This document shows, in pieces, positions 37,197-48,580 of a stretch of DNA of 64,000 nucleotides. Origin of the DNA: Clostridiales bacterium PH28_bin88 (lineage in GTDB: Bacteria; Bacillota; PH28-bin88); contig LAKY01000027.1 in assembly GCA_000987045.1 (NCBI GenBank), positions 1-64,000 of the forward strand, given 5' to 3'. Made by a program: the position numbers and the translations under genes. The notes beneath the pieces were generated by a model that worked only from the letters and a program-made list of their open reading frames with translations, was not told where the DNA came from and ran no database searches. Positions within the stretch are counted from its first letter, which is position 1. Each line of letters begins with the position of its first letter.

Positions 37197-38018
37197 TTAA
37201 GACCTCCAGTGCCAGAAGTGGTTTGCGTGGTTGTTTTTCGGCAATAGCAGGTTCTCCAGCAGTTCTTTCAGGTTTTTCTCATCCAGGTAGCGGGTCAACC
37301 GGCCTTCCTCGGCCACGGAGATGGTCCCGGTTTCTTCAGATACCATCAGCACCACCGCATCCGATATCTCGGTGATCCCCAGACCCGCCCGGTGCCGGGA
37401 ACCGAGTTGTTTACTCAAGTACGGGGTATCGGCGAGGGGCAAGAAACACCCCGCCGCCACCACCCGGTCACCCCGGATGATAGAGGCGCCGTCATGGAAG
37501 GGTGTGTTGGGAGTGAAAATATTGACCAGCAGCTCGGTGGATACCACCCCGTCCAGCTTGATGCCGGTTTCAATATAGTCATTAAGCCCTGTCTCCCGCT
37601 CGATCACCACGAGTGCCCCGGTTTTATTCTTGGCCAGCACCAGGATCGCCCGCACCAGTTCGTTGATCAGGCGGGACGTATCCTCCACGCCTAAAAAGGC
37701 GATGGGCCGAGCAAAGAACTTACCTCGACCTATTCTTTCCAATGCCCGTCGCAGTTCCGGCTGGAATACCACCGGCAGGGCCACCAGGATCATCAGCTGA
37801 ATCTGGGACAGGATCCAGCCGATAGTGACCAGTTTAAGGGTTTTAGCCAGAAACGCGGCCACCACCAGGACCACCAGGCCCTTGATCAACTGGACCGCCC
37901 TGGTCCCACGGATGAGGAGCATAAAGCGGTAGATGACAAAGGCCACCAGGGTAACGTCCAGCACCAGGCGAAGGATATCAACCGCCCCGAATGAACTGAC
38001 GTATCTCAACACGGCCAT
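37197..38018 (-). CDS. cdaA: Diadenylate cyclase CdaA
   Basis: 273 residues. It makes c-di-AMP from two ATP. Three N-terminal membrane segments (about 10-90) precede the DAC domain, with the catalytic DGA in PFHDGASIIRGDRVVAAGC and the RHR motif in GSRHRAGLGITE. The typical SEETG follows. Ribosome site GAGGTGGT precedes the ATG. First gene of the cdaA-cdaR-glmM-glmS group. Confidence 0.96.
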   Translation of the reverse strand: MAVLRYVSSFGAVDILRLVLDVTLVAFVIYRFMLLIRGTRAVQLIKGLVVLVVAAFLAKTLKLVTIGWILSQIQLMILVALPVVFQPELRRALERIGRGKFFARPIAFLGVEDTSRLINELVRAILVLAKNKTGALVVIERETGLNDYIETGIKLDGVVSTELLVNIFTPNTPFHDGASIIRGDRVVAAGCFLPLADTPYLSKQLGSRHRAGLGITEISDAVVLMVSEETGTISVAEEGRLTRYLDEKNLKELLENLLLPKNNHANHFWHWRS

Positions 38019-38381
38019 GCACTACCACCTCGTTTCAGTCGTCGGAAGTCGGAGGTCGGAAGTCGGAGAAGACTTCCTAAGTCTGACTACCGGTTCCGGT
38101 TTATTTTGCTCACTTGTGTCTGCACTGCTTGTGCTTGTCCTAAGAAGTATTATACTAAAAGTATTATGCCACAGGTAAGGGGTTTAGTGGCAATAAATCC
38201 TTTGACAGCCCTGTATTTTCTTTCGACACGGTTATATCAATTCCTGTTGTTGTATTCAGTTTCCATGCAGTATTATCTGGCTTTGTTGGGGTTAAACAGG
38301 AAAATATCCTTCATGTTATTGTTAGTTGCCCCTGAAAGGGGATTAGGTTAAAATAGGAAGGTGAAGGAGGCTGGGCCCCCT
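38019..38381. other. Divergent intergenic region, cdaA and DUF881 genes
   Basis: The 363-base stretch holds a stutter inverted repeat (38034-38100) and AT-rich sequence that must contain promoters in both directions. A possible minus-strand promoter is TTACCT, 18 bases, TATAAT ending near 38145. I see no further gene. Confidence 0.4.
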
Positions 38382-39122
38382 ATGAAGATCAAGAAGTGGC
38401 AATTGTATATTACGGGTGTCTGCATCATTTCCGGGGCGCTCCTGGCATGGCAGTACCGTATTCATACGTCCAACCTGGCGGTGTCGCAGAGCCGGAACAG
38501 TGCGCTGGCAGCTGTCATCCAGGAATTAGAGGCGGAAACCGCCCGGATGGAGGAGCAGATCGTGGCTTTCCGCGGGAAGCTGGACAAAATACAACACTCC
38601 CAGGTCAACGGCGCCGATGAAGTGACTGCTATTCAGGCGGAAATGCAGCGGCTGAAAAACCTGTCCGGGCTGTCCGAGGTTACCGGCCCTGGTATCACGG
38701 TGGTGCTGGACGACAACAGGACCGGTTCCCAGGCGGCTAAAAGCCTACCCGACTACAACGCGGAAAACTTTATCATCCATGATAAAAATGTGCTTTACCT
38801 GGTAAACGAGATCAAGCGGGCGGGGGCGGAAGCCATCGCGGTGAATAACCAGCGGATCGTGACGTCATCGGATATCCGGTGTGTCGGCCCGGTGATCTTT
38901 GTCAACTCCACCCGGATGGCCCCTCCCTACGTGATCCAGGCCATCGGGGATCCCGAAACCCTGGAAAGAGCCGTAGCCCTGGGAGAAGAATTCCCTTACC
39001 TCAAGTACAAGGATTTCCCGGTCAAGCTGGTCAGGGAGCCGGCTATCACCCTCCCCGCATATAAGGGGAGCCTGATTCAAAACTACGTGAAACCAGCCGA
39101 GGAAGGGGGCGCGGTTCAGTGA
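38382..39122 (+). CDS. DUF881 (YlxW-like) protein
   Basis: About 246 residues. One N-terminal membrane segment (LYITGVCIISGALLAW) is followed by a coiled coil (about 35-90, rich in E, Q and R) and the DUF881 domain with VTGPGITVVLDD and an AEAIAVNNQRI stretch. Such genes often lie near cell-division loci; function is unknown. I chose ATG 38382 behind GAAGGAGG. The end overlaps the next gene by four bases. Confidence 0.88.
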   Translation: MKIKKWQLYITGVCIISGALLAWQYRIHTSNLAVSQSRNSALAAVIQELEAETARMEEQIVAFRGKLDKIQHSQVNGADEVTAIQAEMQRLKNLSGLSEVTGPGITVVLDDNRTGSQAAKSLPDYNAENFIIHDKNVLYLVNEIKRAGAEAIAVNNQRIVTSSDIRCVGPVIFVNSTRMAPPYVIQAIGDPETLERAVALGEEFPYLKYKDFPVKLVREPAITLPAYKGSLIQNYVKPAEEGGAVQ

Positions 39123-39847
39123 CGGGAGCAGCAAAAACTCACCGCCGCAACTGGCAGATCCCGGTGACCGTCGTCCTGATATTCATGGGTATCCTGCTCT
39201 CCATGCAGTTCCGGTCCCAGCAGGAATGGCGCCAGTCCCTGGCGGCGCAGAAGCAGGAAGACCTGGTGGTGATGTGGAAGCGCCTCACAGAGAAACGCCA
39301 AAAGCTGCAGGTTGAGGTGGAAGACCTGGCCAAGCAGCAGCGCGCGTTGGAAGAAAAGAGCACCATGGGACAGAATACCCTGAGCGACCTGCGGGCCACC
39401 ACGGATAAACTCAAGATCGCCAACGGCCTGATCCCGGTCAAGGGCCCCGGCATCTCTGTTACCGTCACCGGTGACGCCCCCCTGCTGTACCTTGACCTGG
39501 TGGACATCGTCAATGAGCTTTGGGCCTCCGGGGCTGAGGCCATCGCCATCAACGACCACCGCATCGTAGCCAGTACTCCCATCGCCGATGCGGAGGACCG
39601 GGAAACCATCTACATCACCGTTAACGGTGAACGGCTGCTTTATCCGGTGGTGATCACGGCTATCGGTGACCCGATGACGCTGGAAACAGGTTTAACCTTT
39701 CCGGGAGGCATCGTTGACGGCCTGAGCACGTACGCTATCTCGCCGGAAATCAAGAGACAGGAAGAGTTGGTGCTGCCGGCGGCTAAAATTATTCCCGCCT
39801 GGCGGTTCGCTCAGCCCAAGACGGCGGCCCCGGAGGCGAAACAATAA
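39119..39847 (+). CDS. DUF881 (YlxW-like) protein, second copy
   Basis: 242 residues, same architecture as its neighbour: membrane segment (VTVVLIFMGILLSMQF), coiled coil, then VKGPGISVTVTGDAP and AEAIAINDHRIV. Starts at GTG 39119 inside the end of the first gene, so the pair is coupled. They probably act together at the membrane. A strong terminator follows. Confidence 0.88.
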   Translation: MTGAAKTHRRNWQIPVTVVLIFMGILLSMQFRSQQEWRQSLAAQKQEDLVVMWKRLTEKRQKLQVEVEDLAKQQRALEEKSTMGQNTLSDLRATTDKLKIANGLIPVKGPGISVTVTGDAPLLYLDLVDIVNELWASGAEAIAINDHRIVASTPIADAEDRETIYITVNGERLLYPVVITAIGDPMTLETGLTFPGGIVDGLSTYAISPEIKRQEELVLPAAKIIPAWRFAQPKTAAPEAKQ

Positions 39848-39880
39848 AACAGCCCTTATCGTGAGCCGAGACGTTCCCGT

Positions 39881-39919
39881 AAAGCAGAAGGAATACCCCC
39901 CGGTATTCCTTCTGCTTTT
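39881..39919 (+). terminator. Terminator of the DUF881 pair
   Basis: AAAGCAGAAGGAATACC pairs with GGTATTCCTTCTGCTTTT around a four-base C-rich loop. It could also end the leftward leu operon transcript. Confidence 0.85.
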
Positions 39920-39970
39920 GAGCCAACACCATGCGAGCCGTTCTCCGGAACATAAACTGGCACGTAACTT

Positions 39971-40057
39971 ACTTATGAGTCAGGAGTCAGAATGAGAGAA
40001 CGGTTTATCCTCTCGGGGCATTCTGAATTCTGACTCCTGAATTCTGAATGCCTGAAT
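39971..40057. repeat. Stutter inverted repeat
   Basis: GAGTCAGGAGTCAGAAT on the left is answered by ATTCTGAATTCTGACTCCTG on the right. One member of a family of intergenic inverted repeats made from reiterated seven-base words. Confidence 0.7.
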
Positions 40058-40130
40058 AGTAACAGTGGCATATTCGCATGCTCGTCTTTATTATACCTGA
40101 TGCGTCTCAGATGTAAATCCAACTTAAGCC

Positions 40131-41732
40131 TTATTTCGATAGGACCTTGGTCGGAACAGGCGGTTGGTCTTGGGTCCTACCCTCCTTCAACAGGGCATAG
40201 TCCATGCTGTCGATGAGGGCCTCCCAGCTGGCCTCGATGATGTTTTGGGACACGCCGACGGTACTCCAAGCGGACTCCGGGTCCCGGGACTCGATGAGCA
40301 CCCGCACCTTGGCCTCGGTCCCGTCCTTCTCGTCCAGCACCCGCACCTTGTAGTCGGTGAGGTGCATCCGGCGGATCACGGGGTAGAACTGCTCCAGTGC
40401 CTTCCTGAGGGCGTTGTCCAGGGCGTTCACCGGGCCGTTGCCATCCGCGGCGGTGTGCACCACCGCGTCCCCCACCCGTACCTTGAGCATCGCCTCAGAA
40501 ACGGTGTGCTCACCCGCCCGCTTCTCCACCAGCACCTTGAAGGATTCCAGGTGGAACCCCGGAGCATACTCGCCCCGGGCCTTGCGCATCAGGAGTTCCA
40601 GGGAGGCTTCCGCCCCTTCGAACTGGTAGCCCTGGTGTTCCAGGCGCTTGACCTCCTCCACCAGGTTGCGGGACTCTTCGGATGCGATGTCGATATTCAT
40701 TTCAGCGGCCTTGTACCGGAGGCTCCCGGCCCCTGCCAGTTCCGACACCAGCACCCGCCGCCGGTTGCCCACAGCCTCGGGGGAGACGTGCTCGTAGGTC
40801 GCGGCGTTTTTCAGCACCGCGCTGACGTGGATACCCCCTTTGTGAGCAAAGGCGCTGGCTCCTACAAAGGGTTGATTCCCGTGCTGCACCACGTTGGCGA
40901 TCTCGTTGATGTAGCGAGACACTTCGGTGAGACGCACCACGTGGCCCTGGGGAAGAGCCTGCATACCCATCTTCAGCTCCAGGTTGGGAACGATCGAACA
41001 GAGGTTGGCGTTGCCGCACCGCTCTCCCCAACCGTTGACGGTGCCCTGCACCTGGCGCACCCCTGCCGCCACCGCGGCAAGGGTGTTGGCCACCGCCAGT
41101 TCCCCGTCGTTATGGGCGTGAATGCCCAGCGGTCCCCCCACTTGTCCTGCTACTTCCGTTACCAGGTGATCTACCTGTTGGGGAAGACTCCCGCCGTTGG
41201 TGTCGCAAAGCACCAGCCAGTCCGCCCCGCCCTCCCTGGCAGCCATCAGGGTGTCCATGGCGTAACCGGGGTTATGCCGGTAGCCGTCAAAGAAGTGCTC
41301 GGCGTCGTAAATCACTTCCAATCCGTGGTCCTTCAAGAACTTGACGGTCTCGCGGATCATGGCCAGGTTTTCCGCCAGGGTGGTGCCCAGTGCTTCGGTG
41401 ACGTGCAGGTCCCAGGTCTTGCCGAAGAGCGCCACTACCCTGGTGCCGGCCTGTACCAGGGCCCGGACGTTCGGGTCCAGGTGGACGGCGCAGCCGGGCC
41501 GCCGGGTGCTGCCGAAGGCGGTCAGGCGGGCATGGCACAGCGGCAAGGTCCTGGCCCGGCGGAAGAACTCCAGGTCCTTGGGGTTGGAGCCGGGCCAGCC
41601 GCCTTCGATGTAATCAACACCCAGGTAATCCAGCTTGGCGGCGATCTTTAATTTGTCTTCCACCGATAGGCTGATGCCCTCCCCCTGGGTGCCGTCCCGC
41701 AGGGTGGTGTCATAAAGGTAGACACGTTCCAT
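40131..41732 (-). CDS. cimA: Citramalate synthase
   Basis: 533 residues. A 2-isopropylmalate-synthase-like condensing enzyme; the N-terminus [20 protein letters not shown] and the length fit CimA, which joins pyruvate and acetyl-CoA to citramalate for a threonine-independent isoleucine route. The metal site [15 protein letters not shown] and the C-terminal LeuA-type regulatory domain are present. ATG 41732 follows TTGGAGG; the longer frame has no ribosome site. Last gene of the branched-chain operon, so LeuCDB can process its product. True substrate cannot be proven from sequence. Confidence 0.88.
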   Translation of the reverse strand: MERVYLYDTTLRDGTQGEGISLSVEDKLKIAAKLDYLGVDYIEGGWPGSNPKDLEFFRRARTLPLCHARLTAFGSTRRPGCAVHLDPNVRALVQAGTRVVALFGKTWDLHVTEALGTTLAENLAMIRETVKFLKDHGLEVIYDAEHFFDGYRHNPGYAMDTLMAAREGGADWLVLCDTNGGSLPQQVDHLVTEVAGQVGGPLGIHAHNDGELAVANTLAAVAAGVRQVQGTVNGWGERCGNANLCSIVPNLELKMGMQALPQGHVVRLTEVSRYINEIANVVQHGNQPFVGASAFAHKGGIHVSAVLKNAATYEHVSPEAVGNRRRVLVSELAGAGSLRYKAAEMNIDIASEESRNLVEEVKRLEHQGYQFEGAEASLELLMRKARGEYAPGFHLESFKVLVEKRAGEHTVSEAMLKVRVGDAVVHTAADGNGPVNALDNALRKALEQFYPVIRRMHLTDYKVRVLDEKDGTEAKVRVLIESRDPESAWSTVGVSQNIIEASWEALIDSMDYALLKEGRTQDQPPVPTKVLSK

Positions 41733-41756
41733 AACCGTTCCTCCAAATTCAGTCAT

Positions 41757-41876
41757 CAGTCGTCAGGCAGCGGGTAGCGGGATACCTTGTTCGACAAGTC
41801 ACGGTCTATCGGGTGCGGGTGGCAGAAACAACTCTGTTTTTTCCCTAACGTCCGACGTCCGACGACCGACGACCGA
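41757..41876. repeat. Stutter inverted repeat between leuB and cimA
   Basis: CAGTCATCAGTCGTCAGG on the left and CGTCCGACGTCCGACGACCG on the right, with GCGGGTAGCGGGATACC inside. Short reiterated words pair across the spacer. It lies inside an operon. Confidence 0.65.
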
Positions 41877-42947
41877 TTAGGCGAGTTTGGCGCGGATGAG
41901 TTCGCCCATTTCCTGTGTACTCTCATAGCCCTGGCCTGGTGCCGCCAGGTCCGCCGTGCGGTGCCCCTCCGCCAGCACTGCCGCCACCGCCAAGCGGATC
42001 TCCCCGGCCGCCTGCGGCAGGTCGAAGGAGGTCTCCAGCATCAGCGCCACCGACAGGATGGTAGCGATGGGGTTGGCCTTGCCCTGGCCGGCGATGTCCG
42101 GCGCGGAGCCGTGGGCCGGCTCGTACAGCGCCACCTGGCCGCCGATGCTGGCGGAGGCCAGCATGCCGATGGAGCCGGAGAGCATGGATGCCTGGTCTGT
42201 CAGGATATCACCGAACATGTTCTCGGTGACGATGACGTCAAACTGCCTGGGGTAGCGCACCAGCTGCATGGCGCAGTTGTCAACGTACATGTGGTTCAGG
42301 GTCACGCCGGGAAATTCCCGGTGTACCTCGTTCACCACCTCCCGCCACAGGCGGGAACTCTCCAGTACGTTGGCCTTATCCACCGAGGTGACCTGCCCCC
42401 GGCGTTTCATGGCCAGCTGGAAGGCCAGGCGGGCGATGCGGCGGATTTCTTCCGTGGTGTAGACCAGGGTGTCCACCGCCACCTCGCCTTCAGGGGTTTT
42501 TTCCCGCTTCTTCTCACCGAAGTAGAGGCCGCCGGTTAGTTCCCGGATGACCAGCATGTCGGTCCCCGCCACCACTTCTTGCTTGAGGGTGGAGGCGTCC
42601 TCCAGGGCCGGGAACAGGAACACCGGCCGCAGGTTGGCATACAGCCCCAGTTGCTTGCGCAGGGGAAGCAAGGCCCCCACTTCGGGTCTCAGGTGGACCG
42701 GCAGGTCGTCCCACTTGGGTCCTCCCACCGCTCCCAGCAGGATGGCCTCGCTCTCCCGGCATAACTTGAGGGTCGCTTCCGGGAGAGGCACGCCGGTGGC
42801 GTCGATGGCCGCCCCACCGATTAACCCCTCGGCAAACTCAAATTCCAGGCCGTAGCGCCGGCCAACCAGTTCCAGCACCCGGACAGCCTCCGGGACGATC
42901 TCCACCCCGATGCCGTCGCCGGGAAGTACCGCGATCTTACGCGCCAT
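41877..42947 (-). CDS. leuB: 3-isopropylmalate dehydrogenase
   Basis: 356 residues, full length. It oxidises 3-isopropylmalate with NAD in leucine synthesis. N-terminus [19 protein letters not shown], substrate segment LFANLRP-like (LYANLRPV) and the metal aspartate box [10 protein letters not shown] are present. It overlaps leuD by 11 bases. Confidence 0.96.
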   Translation of the reverse strand: MARKIAVLPGDGIGVEIVPEAVRVLELVGRRYGLEFEFAEGLIGGAAIDATGVPLPEATLKLCRESEAILLGAVGGPKWDDLPVHLRPEVGALLPLRKQLGLYANLRPVFLFPALEDASTLKQEVVAGTDMLVIRELTGGLYFGEKKREKTPEGEVAVDTLVYTTEEIRRIARLAFQLAMKRRGQVTSVDKANVLESSRLWREVVNEVHREFPGVTLNHMYVDNCAMQLVRYPRQFDVIVTENMFGDILTDQASMLSGSIGMLASASIGGQVALYEPAHGSAPDIAGQGKANPIATILSVALMLETSFDLPQAAGEIRLAVAAVLAEGHRTADLAAPGQGYESTQEMGELIRAKLA

Positions 42948-43440
42948 GCCTCTTCACCCTTTCCGCCACGTAGGGCATCAGGCCCCCGGCCTGCATCAGT
43001 TCCCGCATGAAGGCGGGAAAAGGAGTGGCCTGGTAGGTCTGGTTTTTGGTCAGGTTGGTGATGATGCCGCTCTCCGCGTCCACCCGCACCTGGTCTCCCT
43101 CGGAGATGACTTCCGCCGCCTCCGGGGACTCGAAGATGGGCAGGGCGATGTTGATGGCGTTGCGGTAAAAGATGCGGGCAAAGGAGTGGGCGATGACGCA
43201 GGCCACCCCGGCCGCCTTGATGGCCACGGGGGCGTGTTCCCGGGAACTGCCGCAGCCGAAGTTCTTGCCCGCGACGATGATGTCTCCCGCCCGCACCTTT
43301 TCCGGGAAGGCGGGGTCGGCGTCCTCCATGCAGTGCCGGGCCAGTTCCGCCGGGTCGATGGTGTTCAGGTACCTGGCGGGGATGATGGCGTCGGTGTCAA
43401 CGTCATTGCCGAATTTCCACGTGCGTCCTTTGAATTCCAT
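42937..43440 (-). CDS. leuD: 3-isopropylmalate dehydratase small subunit
   Basis: About 167 residues starting [27 protein letters not shown] at ATG 43440, with [14 protein letters not shown] as the substrate loop. With LeuC it isomerises isopropylmalate; the short CimA-linked form can also act on citramalate. GGGAGGTGG for the start lies inside the leuC end. The longer open frame upstream reads leuC out of frame and is not used. Confidence 0.95.
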   Translation of the reverse strand: MEFKGRTWKFGNDVDTDAIIPARYLNTIDPAELARHCMEDADPAFPEKVRAGDIIVAGKNFGCGSSREHAPVAIKAAGVACVIAHSFARIFYRNAINIALPIFESPEAAEVISEGDQVRVDAESGIITNLTKNQTYQATPFPAFMRELMQAGGLMPYVAERVKRHGA

Positions 43441-43444
43441 GTCT

Positions 43445-44707
43445 TTATGCCACCTCCCGGGGACCGGCGATGCGGCCCATGATCGCGCTGGCGGCGGCCA
43501 CCGCCGGGCCGGCCAGGTAGACTTCGCTGCCCGGGTGGCCCATCCGTCCCACGAAGTTGCGGTTGGTGGTGGCCACACAACGTTCTCCCTTGGCCAGGAT
43601 GCCCATGTACCCGCCCAGGCAGGGGCCGCAGGTGGGGGTGCTGACCACGCCCCCGGCCTGGATAAAGGTTTCCACCAGCCCTTCTTTGATGGCCTGCAGG
43701 TAGATGGCCTGGGTGCCCGGGATGACGATCAGGCGTACGTGCTGGTGCACTTTTTTGCCTTGCAAGATTCCCGCGGCCTGGCGCAGGTCGTCAATCCGCC
43801 CGTTGGTGCAGGACCCGATGACTACCTGGTCGATGGCCACGTCGCCCACCTGGCTGATGGGCCGGGCGTTCTCCGGCAGGTGGGGGAAGGATACCTGGGG
43901 TTCCAGTTTGCTGGCGTCGTACTCGATAACCCGGGCGTAGCGGGCGTCGGGGTCACTCTTGTACACCTGGTAGGGCCGTCCCGCCCGGGAGGAGACGTAT
44001 TGGACGGTGGTATCGTCGGGGGCGACGATGCCGTTCTTCCCGCCGGCCTCGATGGCCATGTTGGCCATGGTGAAGCGGCCGTCCATGGGGAGGCGGTCGA
44101 TGGCTTCTCCGGTGAACTCCATGGCCATGTAGCGGGCGCCGTCCACCCCGATGTCCCCGATGGTATGTAGGATGAGGTCCTTACCCCCCACCCAGGGCGG
44201 GAGTTCTCCGTGGTAAACAAACTTGATGGTCTCGGGGACCTTGAACCACACCTCACCGGTGGCCATGGCCGCCGCCATGTCGGTGCTGCCCACCCCGGTG
44301 GCAAACGCCCCCAGGGCGCCGTAGGTGCAGGTGTGGGAGTCGGCGCCGATGACCAGGTCGCCGGGCAGGACCAGCCCCGCCTCCGGCAGGAGGCAGTGCT
44401 CGATGCCCATGCGCCCGACTTCGAAGTAGTTGACGAGTTCCTGTTTCCTGGCAAAGTCTTTCAGGATCTTGGCCTGCTCCGCCGACTTGATGTCCTTGTT
44501 GGGGACAAAGTGGTCGGGGACCAGCACCACCTTTTCCCGGTCGTAGACCCGGTCCAGGCCGAGCTTCTCGAACTCCTGGATGGCTAAGGGGCCGGTGATG
44601 TCGTTGGCCAGCGCCACGTCCACCTTGGCATTGATGAGCTGGCCAGGCTCCACACGGTCCAGGCCGGCGTGGGCCGCCAGGATCTTTTCGGTGATGGTCA
44701 TACCCAT
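43445..44707 (-). CDS. leuC: 3-isopropylmalate dehydratase large subunit
   Basis: About 420 residues of the aconitase family, the length of the LeuC type found with small LeuD. Iron-sulfur cysteines are seen in IGSCTNGR and in [10 protein letters not shown]. The start is ambiguous among ATG 44713, 44707 and 44701 behind GGAGGAG; I use 44707 for spacing. LeuD follows after four bases. Confidence 0.95.
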   Translation of the reverse strand: MGMTITEKILAAHAGLDRVEPGQLINAKVDVALANDITGPLAIQEFEKLGLDRVYDREKVVLVPDHFVPNKDIKSAEQAKILKDFARKQELVNYFEVGRMGIEHCLLPEAGLVLPGDLVIGADSHTCTYGALGAFATGVGSTDMAAAMATGEVWFKVPETIKFVYHGELPPWVGGKDLILHTIGDIGVDGARYMAMEFTGEAIDRLPMDGRFTMANMAIEAGGKNGIVAPDDTTVQYVSSRAGRPYQVYKSDPDARYARVIEYDASKLEPQVSFPHLPENARPISQVGDVAIDQVVIGSCTNGRIDDLRQAAGILQGKKVHQHVRLIVIPGTQAIYLQAIKEGLVETFIQAGGVVSTPTCGPCLGGYMGILAKGERCVATTNRNFVGRMGHPGSEVYLAGPAVAAASAIMGRIAGPREVA

Positions 44708-44736
44708 ATGCATTTCTCCTCCGGTTTTTCTTTCTC

Positions 44737-46272
44737 TCACATCGCCTGGGTTTGTACCAGGTCACCCAGTTCGTAGATGATCTTGTTGACGGCGTTGATG
44801 TAGGCCTTGGCGCTGGCCTCGATGATGTCGGTGCTGATGCCGCGGCCCACATACACCTTGCCCTCGTACTCCACCTTGGCCGTCACCTCGCCGATGGCGT
44901 CCTTCCCGCCGGTGACCGCGTTCAGGGCGTAGTGTTTCAGGCAAACCTTCAGGCCGGTGATCTTATCCACTGCCTTGAACACCGCGTCCACCGGGCCGTC
45001 GCCCACGGCGGCCTCCTCGCTCAACAGGCCGTCATGCCGGACGCCCAGGGTAGCGGTGGGTACCACCCGGTTGCCGCTGGAGACATGCAGGTACTCCAGC
45101 TGGTACTTCTCGGGGATGGCCCGCACCTCGGCGTCCACGATGGCCTCCAGGTCGCGGTCGGTGATGTCCTTCTTGCGGTCCGCCAGGTCCTTGAACCGGG
45201 CAAAGGCCTTGTTCAATTCGTCCTCCTTGAGGGTAAAACCCAGCTCTTCCAGGCGCTGCTTGAAGGCATGCCGGCCCGAGTGTTTGCCCAGCACGATGTT
45301 GTTGACCACCAGCCCGATCATGGCCGGGTTCATGATCTCGTAGGTGGTCCGTTCCTTCAGTACCCCGTCCTGGTGGATGCCCGACTCGTGGGCAAAGGCG
45401 TTTTTCCCCACCACCGCCTTGTTGTGCTGGATGGGCATCCCCGTCAGATTGCCGACCAGCCTGGAGGTGCGGTAGATCTCCTCGGTATTGATGCCGGTCT
45501 CATAGCCGTAGAAGTCCCGCCGGGTGTAGAGGGCCATCACCACTTCCTCCAGGGCGGTGTTGCCGGCCCGTTCGCCGATACCGTTCACCGCGCACTCCAC
45601 CTGCTGGGCGCCGTTTTGTACGGCGGCCAGGGAGTTGGCCACCGCCATGCCCAGGTCGTTGTGGCAGTGCACGCTTAAAATAGCCCGGTCAATGTTGGGC
45701 ACCCGCTCCCGGATGGCGGCGATGAAGCGGCCGAACTCCTCGGGGGTGGCGTAGCCCACGGTATCGGGGATGTTGATGGTGGTGGCGCCGGCGCTGATGG
45801 CCGCCTCCACCACCTGGCAGATAAAGTCCAGGTCGCTGCGGGAGCCGTCCTCCGGGGAAAACTCCACGTCGTCGGTGTACCGCTTGGCGTGCCGGACGCC
45901 TTCCAGTACCGCGGCCAGCACCTGCTCCCTGGTCATCTGCAGTTTGTACTTCATGTGGATCTCCGAGGTGGCGATAAAGGTATGGATGCGGGGTTTCTCC
46001 GCGTACTTCACCGCCTCCCAGGCCCGGTCGATATCTTGGGGGCTGATGCGGGCCAGGGCGGCGATGGTCGGTCCCTTGACCTCTTTCGCAATGGCCTTTA
46101 CCGCCTCAAAGTCGCCAAGAGAGGCAATGGGGAAACCCGCCTCGATGATGTCCACACCCAACCTGGCCAACTGGTGGGCGATCTCCAGCTTTTCCTGGAT
46201 ATTCAGGGCCACTCCGGGAGACTGTTCGCCGTCCCGCAGGGTGGTGTCGAAGATGTATACCCGCTTGCTCAT
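44737..46272 (-). CDS. leuA: 2-isopropylmalate synthase
   Basis: 511 residues. It joins acetyl-CoA and 2-ketoisovalerate, the first leucine step. N-terminus [20 protein letters not shown], metal box [17 protein letters not shown], and a C-terminal LeuA dimer domain for leucine feedback are all present. Its ATG overlaps the stop of the second acetolactate synthase gene as ATGA. Confidence 0.96.
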   Translation of the reverse strand: MSKRVYIFDTTLRDGEQSPGVALNIQEKLEIAHQLARLGVDIIEAGFPIASLGDFEAVKAIAKEVKGPTIAALARISPQDIDRAWEAVKYAEKPRIHTFIATSEIHMKYKLQMTREQVLAAVLEGVRHAKRYTDDVEFSPEDGSRSDLDFICQVVEAAISAGATTINIPDTVGYATPEEFGRFIAAIRERVPNIDRAILSVHCHNDLGMAVANSLAAVQNGAQQVECAVNGIGERAGNTALEEVVMALYTRRDFYGYETGINTEEIYRTSRLVGNLTGMPIQHNKAVVGKNAFAHESGIHQDGVLKERTTYEIMNPAMIGLVVNNIVLGKHSGRHAFKQRLEELGFTLKEDELNKAFARFKDLADRKKDITDRDLEAIVDAEVRAIPEKYQLEYLHVSSGNRVVPTATLGVRHDGLLSEEAAVGDGPVDAVFKAVDKITGLKVCLKHYALNAVTGGKDAIGEVTAKVEYEGKVYVGRGISTDIIEASAKAYINAVNKIIYELGDLVQTQAM

Positions 46273-47969
46273 ATCTTACCCTCTTCCTCACCGTTTTCGT
46301 CCCGATTAAACTGGATCATCTCATCCAGTCCCTTGCTGCTGGGAACCATGGGGAAGACCATTTCGGTCTCCTGGACCCGGCAGTCGATAATGGTCAGTTT
46401 CCCGTTATTCAAGGCCTCTTCCAGGGCGGGGACCACGTCCGCGGGTTTCTCGATACGGACGCCGGCGGCGCCGTAGCAGGAGGCCAACCGGACGAAGTCG
46501 GGATTGCCGTGAAAGCTTACGGCAAAGTAACGGCCTTCGTGGTAGAAGTGCTGCAGCTGGCGCACCAGGTTCAAGGAGCTGTTGTTAATGACCAGGATCT
46601 TGATGGGAAGGCCATGTTCCACTGCCGTCCCCAGTTCCGCCATGTGCATCTGGAAGCTGCCGTCTCCCGTGACCGCGATCACCAGGGCCTCCGGGTCCGC
46701 CAGCTGGGCGCCGATGGCTGCTGGAAAACCGTAGCCCATGGTCCCCAGCCCCCCGGACGAGAGAAAACTCCCCGGCCGTTTGACTTTATAGTACTGGGCA
46801 GCCCACATCTGGTGCTGGCCCACGTCGGTGGTGACGATAGCCCGGTCCCTGGCCAGTTCCCCCAGTTTCTCCAATACATGCTGGGGCCTGAGCACCCGGC
46901 CGTTGCCGTAGCTCAAGGGGTGCTCCCGCCGCCACCGGTACACCCGGTCCAGCCATTCCTGGTGGTCCTTTGCCTCCACCAGGGGAAGCAGGTCGGTTAA
47001 TACCAGGCGGACGTCACCCACGATGGGGAGGTCGACTTCCACGTTCTTACCGATCTCGGCCGGGTCAATGTCTACATGGATCACCTTGGCTTGGGGAGCA
47101 AACTTCTCCACCAGGCTGGTCACCCGGTCGTCGAACCGCACTCCCAGGCCGATGAGGAGATCCGTTTCGGTCACGGCGTAGTTGGCGTAGGGGGTACCGT
47201 GGAGGCCTAGCATCCCCAGTGCCAGAGGGTGGTCCTCGGGAAACGCGCCGATACCCATCAGGGTGGTAGTTACCGGCGCCTGAATGCGTTCCGCCAGGGT
47301 CAACAGCTCCCTACTGGCCTGGGAGGTGATCACCCCCCCTCCGGCGTAGATCACCGGTCGCTCCGATTCCCGGATCAACCGCGCCATGTTTTTGATCTGG
47401 GCAGGGTGGCCCTGGTACGTGGGCTTATACCCCCGGAGTTCCACCTCCGCGGGTGTTTCGGCATGGCACAGTCCCGCGGAAATGTCCTTGGGGACATCCA
47501 CCAGTACCGGCCCGGGCCGCCCGGTGCTGGCAATATGGAAAGCCTCCTTGATCACCCTGGGCAGATCATTGGGGTCCTTCACCAGGTAGTTATGTTTGGT
47601 GATGGGGATGGTAATCCCCGTGATGTCCACTTCCTGAAAGGCATCGGTACCCACCATACCGGTAGGCACCTGGCCGGTGATCACCACCAGCGGGACGGAA
47701 TCCATGTACGCGGTGGCAATGCCCGTCACCAGGTTGGTGGCGCCGGGCCCGGAGGTGGCCAGGCACACCCCGGGTTTGCCGGTAATACGGGCGTAACCGC
47801 TGGCGGCATGTGCCGCCGCCCCCTCCAGCCGTACCAGCACGTGCCGGATGCCGGAGCCCACAAGGGCGTCGTAAATGGGCAGCACACTACCCCCGGGTAT
47901 GCCGAAAACCGTATTCACCCCTTGGTCTTTCAGGCACTGCACCAAGGCAGCTGCACCAGTAATCCCCAA
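46269..47969 (-). CDS. Second acetolactate synthase large subunit (IlvB paralogue)
   Basis: 566 residues of the TPP-dependent family. The catalytic glutamate is kept but in an unusual setting: [16 protein letters not shown] where typical enzymes, including the neighbour, read RHEQGAAHAA. TPP-binding [12 protein letters not shown] is near 440. It starts at TTG behind GGAGGTG and takes the place where ilvC usually lies, between ilvN and leuA. It lacks its own small subunit; sharing IlvN or acting as a variant enzyme is inference. Confidence 0.88.
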   Translation of the reverse strand: MGITGAAALVQCLKDQGVNTVFGIPGGSVLPIYDALVGSGIRHVLVRLEGAAAHAASGYARITGKPGVCLATSGPGATNLVTGIATAYMDSVPLVVITGQVPTGMVGTDAFQEVDITGITIPITKHNYLVKDPNDLPRVIKEAFHIASTGRPGPVLVDVPKDISAGLCHAETPAEVELRGYKPTYQGHPAQIKNMARLIRESERPVIYAGGGVITSQASRELLTLAERIQAPVTTTLMGIGAFPEDHPLALGMLGLHGTPYANYAVTETDLLIGLGVRFDDRVTSLVEKFAPQAKVIHVDIDPAEIGKNVEVDLPIVGDVRLVLTDLLPLVEAKDHQEWLDRVYRWRREHPLSYGNGRVLRPQHVLEKLGELARDRAIVTTDVGQHQMWAAQYYKVKRPGSFLSSGGLGTMGYGFPAAIGAQLADPEALVIAVTGDGSFQMHMAELGTAVEHGLPIKILVINNSSLNLVRQLQHFYHEGRYFAVSFHGNPDFVRLASCYGAAGVRIEKPADVVPALEEALNNGKLTIIDCRVQETEMVFPMVPSSKGLDEMIQFNRDENGEEEGKI

Positions 47970-47993
47970 GCTTAAAACACCTCCATACAGGAT

Positions 47994-48095
47994 GCAAGAA
48001 GCAGGAGGCAGGAGGCAGGATTACTTGTAGGAATTGGCCCCGCCAATTCCTTCCCCTATATCCTGTTTCCTGCTACTTCTTGCCTCTTGTTTCTA
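47994..48095. repeat. Stutter inverted repeat between ilvN and the second ilvB
   Basis: GAAGCAGGAGGCAGGAGGCA on the left arm, TCCTGTTTCCTGCTACTTC on the right. An inner stem GGAATTGGC/GCCAATTCC forms the apex. The 117-base gap breaks an otherwise tight operon. Confidence 0.7.
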
Positions 48096-48575
48096 ATTCT
48101 TGGCTCCGCGGACCATGGCGATCTTCCCGGTGCGTACCACTTCCCGGATGCCGAAAGGACGGAGGGAACTCTCGATGGCGTTCATCTTGCTCTCGTCCCC
48201 GGTAGCCTCGATGATGAGGGAGTTGCGGCCGATATCCACGATGCGGGCACGGAAGATCTCCACGATCTGCATGATCTCCCCGCGGGCGGCCGGGTCGGCG
48301 TTGACCTTGATGAGGATCAACTCCCGGTCCACATACTCCTCCTCAGTGATGTCACTGAGCTTGATCACGTCCACCAGTTTATACAGCTGCTTGCAAACCT
48401 GCTCGATCACCCGGTCGTCGCCGTCCACCACGATGGTCATCCTGGAGACAGTAGGGTTTTCCGTGCGGCCCACGGCCAGGCTCTCGATGTTATAGCCACG
48501 GCGGCTGAAGAGACCGGCGATACGGGTCAGCACACCGGGACGGTTTTCCACCAGCACGGCTAAGGTGTGTTTCAA
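48093..48575 (-). CDS. ilvN: Acetolactate synthase small subunit
   Basis: 160 residues with an N-terminal ACT domain (LAVLVENRPGVLTRIAGLFS) and the usual second regulatory domain. It binds valine and stimulates the catalytic subunit. The start is TTG behind GGGGAGG, six bases after ilvB. Confidence 0.95.
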   Translation of the reverse strand: MKHTLAVLVENRPGVLTRIAGLFSRRGYNIESLAVGRTENPTVSRMTIVVDGDDRVIEQVCKQLYKLVDVIKLSDITEEEYVDRELILIKVNADPAARGEIMQIVEIFRARIVDIGRNSLIIEATGDESKMNAIESSLRPFGIREVVRTGKIAMVRGAKN

Positions 48576-48580
48576 GAACT

